Below, piece by piece: positions 61,905-64,000 of a DNA stretch of 64,000 bases. A program made the position numbers and the translations under genes. The stretch is from RGIG9115 sp045603225 (GTDB lineage Bacteria; Bacillota; Clostridia; UBA1381): positions 13,402 through 77,401 of the forward strand of contig JAZULT010000076.1 of the NCBI GenBank assembly GCA_045603225.1. Direction: 5' to 3'. Numbering within the stretch: position 1 is the first letter of the stretch; every line of letters begins with the position of its first letter. The notes beneath the pieces are model-generated. The model was not told the DNA's origin, made no database searches, and worked only from the letters and a program-made list of their open reading frames with translations.

Positions 61905-61922
61905 ATTTTTCGAACATTTTTC
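61905..61922 (+). promoter_or_regulatory. Candidate AraC operator: direct repeats
   Basis: ATTTTTC occurs at 61905-61911 and 61916-61922, eleven bases apart (one helical turn), immediately before the plus-strand -35 box and between the two divergent promoters. AraC-type proteins often bind such direct repeats. Short and AT-rich, hence tentative. Confidence 0.35.
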
Positions 61923-61951
61923 TTGACAGAATAATATAATTGGTATATAAT
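61923..61951 (+). promoter_or_regulatory. Consensus sigmaA promoter of the AraC regulator
   Basis: TTGACA (61923-61928), 17-base spacer, TATAAT (61946-61951): a perfect match to consensus, 16 bases before the ATG at 61968. Confidence 0.85.
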
Positions 61952-61967
61952 TAATTCAGGTGATAAT

Positions 61968-62729
61968 ATGAATACAAGTTTAACAATTACAAATATATAC
62001 GGAGTATACGAGGGTGCATTTAATCCCGGGTTTATTCCCAGAAAAAAAATTGGCAGACACAGTGATTGCTTTGTATATTTTATCGAAGGAGAAATAGAAT
62101 ATATATTCGACACACAAATAATTAAAGCCGAAACTGACAGTATGTTATATTTGGCAAAAGATAGCATATATGATATAAATGTTAAGAAATCGTGCAAACA
62201 CATTTTTGTCGATTTTGATTTTGAAAAATCTTCCGACAAACAAAAAAGCTGTGTTCTGAAGAAAACTTCATCATTAACAAAATCTGAATTTACAAAGCTT
62301 TTTTATCTTTGGAACAAGAAGAATTTATGGTATATGCAAAGTTCTTTCAGCGTACTTTATAACCTTCATGCAGAGGCAATAAAGGCAGAAAACAAAAGCT
62401 ACGTTAAACAAAACAAACTATTTTCAAAAACAGCAACATATATCCTTGAAAACTATTCTTCTCCGGCAATTAATGTTACGGACATTGCAAATCATGCCGG
62501 GATTTCAGAAGTGCATCTGAGACGAATATTCAAATCAGCCGTAAATACCACACCGGTAAAATATATAAATTATCTTAGACTTGAAAAAGCAAAAAACATG
62601 CTTATTAATTCAAATTATAGTGTAAACGAAATTGCTTTTTCTGTCGGATTTGAAGATGCATATTATTTCAGCAGACTTTTTAAAAAAGAAATCGGAATTT
62701 CTCCGTCAGAATATAAAAAAACAAACTAA
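61968..62729 (+). CDS. AraC-family transcriptional regulator (cupin plus HTH)
   Basis: A 253-residue protein. The N-terminal part (about 10-95) looks like the AraC cupin sensor (GFIPRKKIGRHSDCFVYFIEGE). The C-terminal 100 residues hold the double HTH (NVTDIANHAGISEVHLRRIF and SVNEIAFSVGFEDAYYFSRLFK). AGGTG precedes the ATG. It is divergent from the glycyl radical operon, with back-to-back promoters, so it most likely controls that operon in response to a small sugar. It shares only the HTH domain with the large regulator at 34396. Confidence 0.85.
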   Translation: MNTSLTITNIYGVYEGAFNPGFIPRKKIGRHSDCFVYFIEGEIEYIFDTQIIKAETDSMLYLAKDSIYDINVKKSCKHIFVDFDFEKSSDKQKSCVLKKTSSLTKSEFTKLFYLWNKKNLWYMQSSFSVLYNLHAEAIKAENKSYVKQNKLFSKTATYILENYSSPAINVTDIANHAGISEVHLRRIFKSAVNTTPVKYINYLRLEKAKNMLINSNYSVNEIAFSVGFEDAYYFSRLFKKEIGISPSEYKKTN

Positions 62730-62775
62730 AAATCCGGCATATTTTTGGGTTTGAGGGTGTAAATTTGTGGTTATC

Positions 62776-62797
62776 GTGTGTATCATTTGACGCTTAC
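62776..62797 (-). repeat. IS66-type left-end sequence, second copy
   Basis: 22 bases identical to 63076-63097 and in the same orientation, reading GTAAGCGTCAAATGATACAC on the minus strand. IS66-family ends begin with GTAA. The two copies are exactly 300 bp apart. Confidence 0.6.
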
Positions 62798-62812
62798 GAA
62801 GATATGAATATC

Positions 62813-63031
62813 TTACTCGGAAGTTTTTACAGCATTGTCAGCACCTCCTGTTACAACTTCTGCAAACACAACATCTGTACCAAGTTCAAGATATTGAAAT
62901 TTCGATATCCAGTATTGCAGCCTGTTTCTGTCTTCTCCGTGAATTGCACACCACTTTCTTTGACTTAATCCGCTTTCTCTGAACTGATTGATAATTTTTT
63001 TCCATTCTTCTTGTGAATGACCCATTTCCAT
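62813..63031 (-). pseudogene. IS66-family TnpA-like accessory gene, truncated
   Basis: 72 codons read EEWKKIINQFRESGLSQRKW and then CAIHGEDRNRLQYWISKF, the typical start of the IS66 accessory protein TnpA. It ends early after about 70 residues (normally over 100) next to a second copy of the IS end. No TnpB or TnpC follows. Remnant only. Confidence 0.7.
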
Positions 63032-63075
63032 CGCCTCCTATGCTTATTGTAGCACAGCGGTTCGACGGTGTAAAT

Positions 63076-63097
63076 GTGTGTATCATTTGACGCTTAC
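63076..63097 (-). mobile_element. IS66-type element left end
   Basis: The minus strand reads GTAAGCGTCAAATGATACAC, then about 45 bases of leader, then the tnpA-like frame, matching the layout of an IS66 left end. The rest of the element (tnpB, tnpC, right end) is absent. Confidence 0.6.
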
Positions 63098-63159
63098 AGA
63101 TTTTTTGCATAAGAGGATAAAAAAATTTTGACGATTATAAATTCTTAATGTATAAATTG

Positions 63160-63274
63160 AAAAAAGCATCGTATTTCCTGTCATAAAAACACAAAATACG
63201 ATGCTTTTAGATGAATTATCTGTTATTCTAACATTTTTCGCATTCAAAGAAAAAAAGCCGAATTTGTCAATTCG
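63160..63274. repeat. Dispersed hairpin repeat, copy 2
   Basis: Second copy of the repeat at 37511-37626, with the same 27-base core (63215-63241) and loop. Its first stem is AAAAGCATCGTATTT/AAATACGATGCTTTT, with compensating changes relative to copy 1. Confidence 0.8.
63161..63208 (-). terminator. Terminator-like hairpin within the repeat
   Basis: A 15-bp stem followed on the minus strand by TTTTTTC. There is no intact gene immediately upstream on that strand within the window, so it is probably carried by the repeat itself. Confidence 0.6.
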
Positions 63275-63296
63275 CTTTTTTTGACAAATCCGGCTT
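63255..63296 (-). terminator. Second terminator-like hairpin
   Basis: GCCGGATTTGTCAA pairs with TTGACAAATTCGGC (one mismatch), followed by TTTTTTTC on the minus strand. It is partly shared with copy 1 of the repeat, where the stem is incomplete. Confidence 0.6.
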
Positions 63297-63720
63297 AATA
63301 TAAAAAATGTACTCATCCATTCTCTTTTTTCCTATCATATATTTTCCCCTCTTTTGTATCTCCCCCGGTCGTTATCCACCTATGCAGTGTAGCACATATT
63401 TGCCCGCTATATGTACTGCACCACAAAATATTTTGTTTTATAACACCCGCTTACTTCAAATTTTTGTCAATATTATAGATACTTACATTTTCAATAGCAT
63501 AGCATCCCCGTATAACATTATGTTTGAAATCATAATAAGGAGAAAGCTATACAGGGCGGTGTGATTAGCTACGCATGGTTATGTAAATAATACATACTTA
63601 TATAAATATAACTATCCTATATTCCTATTATTTTAGTAAGCTCTTTTATTATTTCTATTATACTCGCTTTGTGTACTACACCTCAAATGAAAAATTGTTT
63701 AACTATACCTATGGTTATCG

Positions 63721-63897
63721 TTAAAAAGCTTCAAGGATAGCTTGTGCATAAATTCTCGCCAGAAAATCATTTGGATGATTTGTATTATTTGATGTCATAT
63801 CTTGAAATCTCTTTTTATAAAGTTTTTCTTTGATCCGATTCAACCTTTCTCCACTATATATACCTATATCAAACGTATATGTCAGACTGTCGAATAA
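63721..63897 (-). pseudogene. Unidentified C-terminal gene fragment
   Basis: A 58-codon frame without a start near its beginning reads FDIGIYSGERLNRIKEKLYK, then a basic middle part, and ends ARIYAQAILEAF. The codon pattern and the sharp stop look like the end of a real gene, but I do not recognise it. The surrounding stretch (63300-63720) holds nothing else I can support. Confidence 0.3.
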
Positions 63898-63927
63898 TTA
63901 AGTTGCATATTAAATTGCCTGTAAGCA

Positions 63928-63956
63928 TTGCAAAATTCTTGTTTTTATGGTATAAT
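63928..63956 (+). promoter_or_regulatory. SigmaA promoter of the gene at the right edge
   Basis: TTGCAA (63928-63933), 17-base spacer, TATAAT (63951-63956), followed by AAGGAG (63971-63976). Confidence 0.7.
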
Positions 63957-63983
63957 ATACTTATCAAATTAAGGAGTTCTACC

Positions 63984-64000
63984 ATGACAAACAATAACAA
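63984..64000 (+). CDS. Start of an unidentified gene (cut by right edge)
   Basis: ATG at 63984, seven bases after AAGGAG and downstream of a good promoter. Only five codons (MTNNN) are visible, so no function can be given. Confidence 0.55.

Noticed and set aside
61856..62239. 127-codon minus-strand frame overlapping the AraC gene
   Set aside because: It is antisense to a clear AraC gene and covers both promoters; no supporting signals.
63083..63316. 77-codon minus-strand frame
   Set aside because: Most of it reads through the hairpin repeat and terminators, so coding is unlikely.

Overview
The window looks like part of a low-GC, Gram-positive gut-type clostridium. The evidence is AT-rich intergenic DNA, strong GGAGG-type ribosome sites, S-layer-homology (SLH) anchored secreted proteins, oxygen-sensitive glycyl radical enzymes and IS66/serine-recombinase debris. 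A Monoglobus-like specialist polysaccharide degrader would fit, but that is inference. No rRNA, tRNA, CRISPR array or phage module was seen.

Nearly everything lies on the minus strand in three long polysaccharide-utilisation clusters. Cluster A (about 15.5 kb down to 1, running off the left edge) reads: sugar-binding lipoprotein, two ABC permeases, an SLH protein with a polyglycine linker, a large SLH/beta-rich protein, two carbohydrate-binding repeat proteins, a GH-A clan glycosidase and the start of what is probably another. A decayed recombinase/ParB scar (15.8-16.1 kb) lies between A and B. Cluster B (34.1 down to 16.1 kb) reads: a PL22-like cytoplasmic lyase, a GH-A enzyme, the same SLH pair, a CBM repeat protein, a GH-A enzyme and two tandem MFS transporters. 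Cluster C (61.8 down to 37.6 kb) reads: glycyl radical enzyme, its activase, a second glycyl radical enzyme, a broken beta-helix gene, the same SLH pair, two CBM repeat proteins, an SLH-anchored GH-A enzyme, a cytoplasmic alpha/alpha-toroid lyase-like protein and another GH-A enzyme, ending at a strong terminator.

The central observation is that one cassette occurs three times: Ig/helical/Gly-linker/SLH protein, then SLH/beta protein, then CBM-repeat protein(s), then GH-A enzyme. Each copy is joined to a different uptake or catabolic module (ABC, MFS, glycyl radical enzymes). The five complete GH-A enzymes share an unusual build: a conserved helical pre-domain with an I-P/S-T/V-D motif, and a CBM-like domain inserted inside the catalytic barrel. 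My model is surface capture and cleavage by the cassette proteins, import of oligosaccharides, cytoplasmic finishing by the PL22-like and toroid proteins, and anaerobic radical chemistry on an unusual product.

Two plus-strand AraC-type regulators diverge from clusters B and C. The one facing cluster B (34396-36804) is remarkable: its N-terminal half is homologous to the putative lyase encoded in cluster C, but the likely catalytic motif is lost. It looks like an enzyme turned into a sugar sensor and fused to a DNA-binding domain. The right end (62.7-64.0 kb) holds a truncated IS66 element with a duplicated end, a palindromic repeat also found at 37.5 kb, an unidentified gene fragment, and the promoter and first codons of a new gene.
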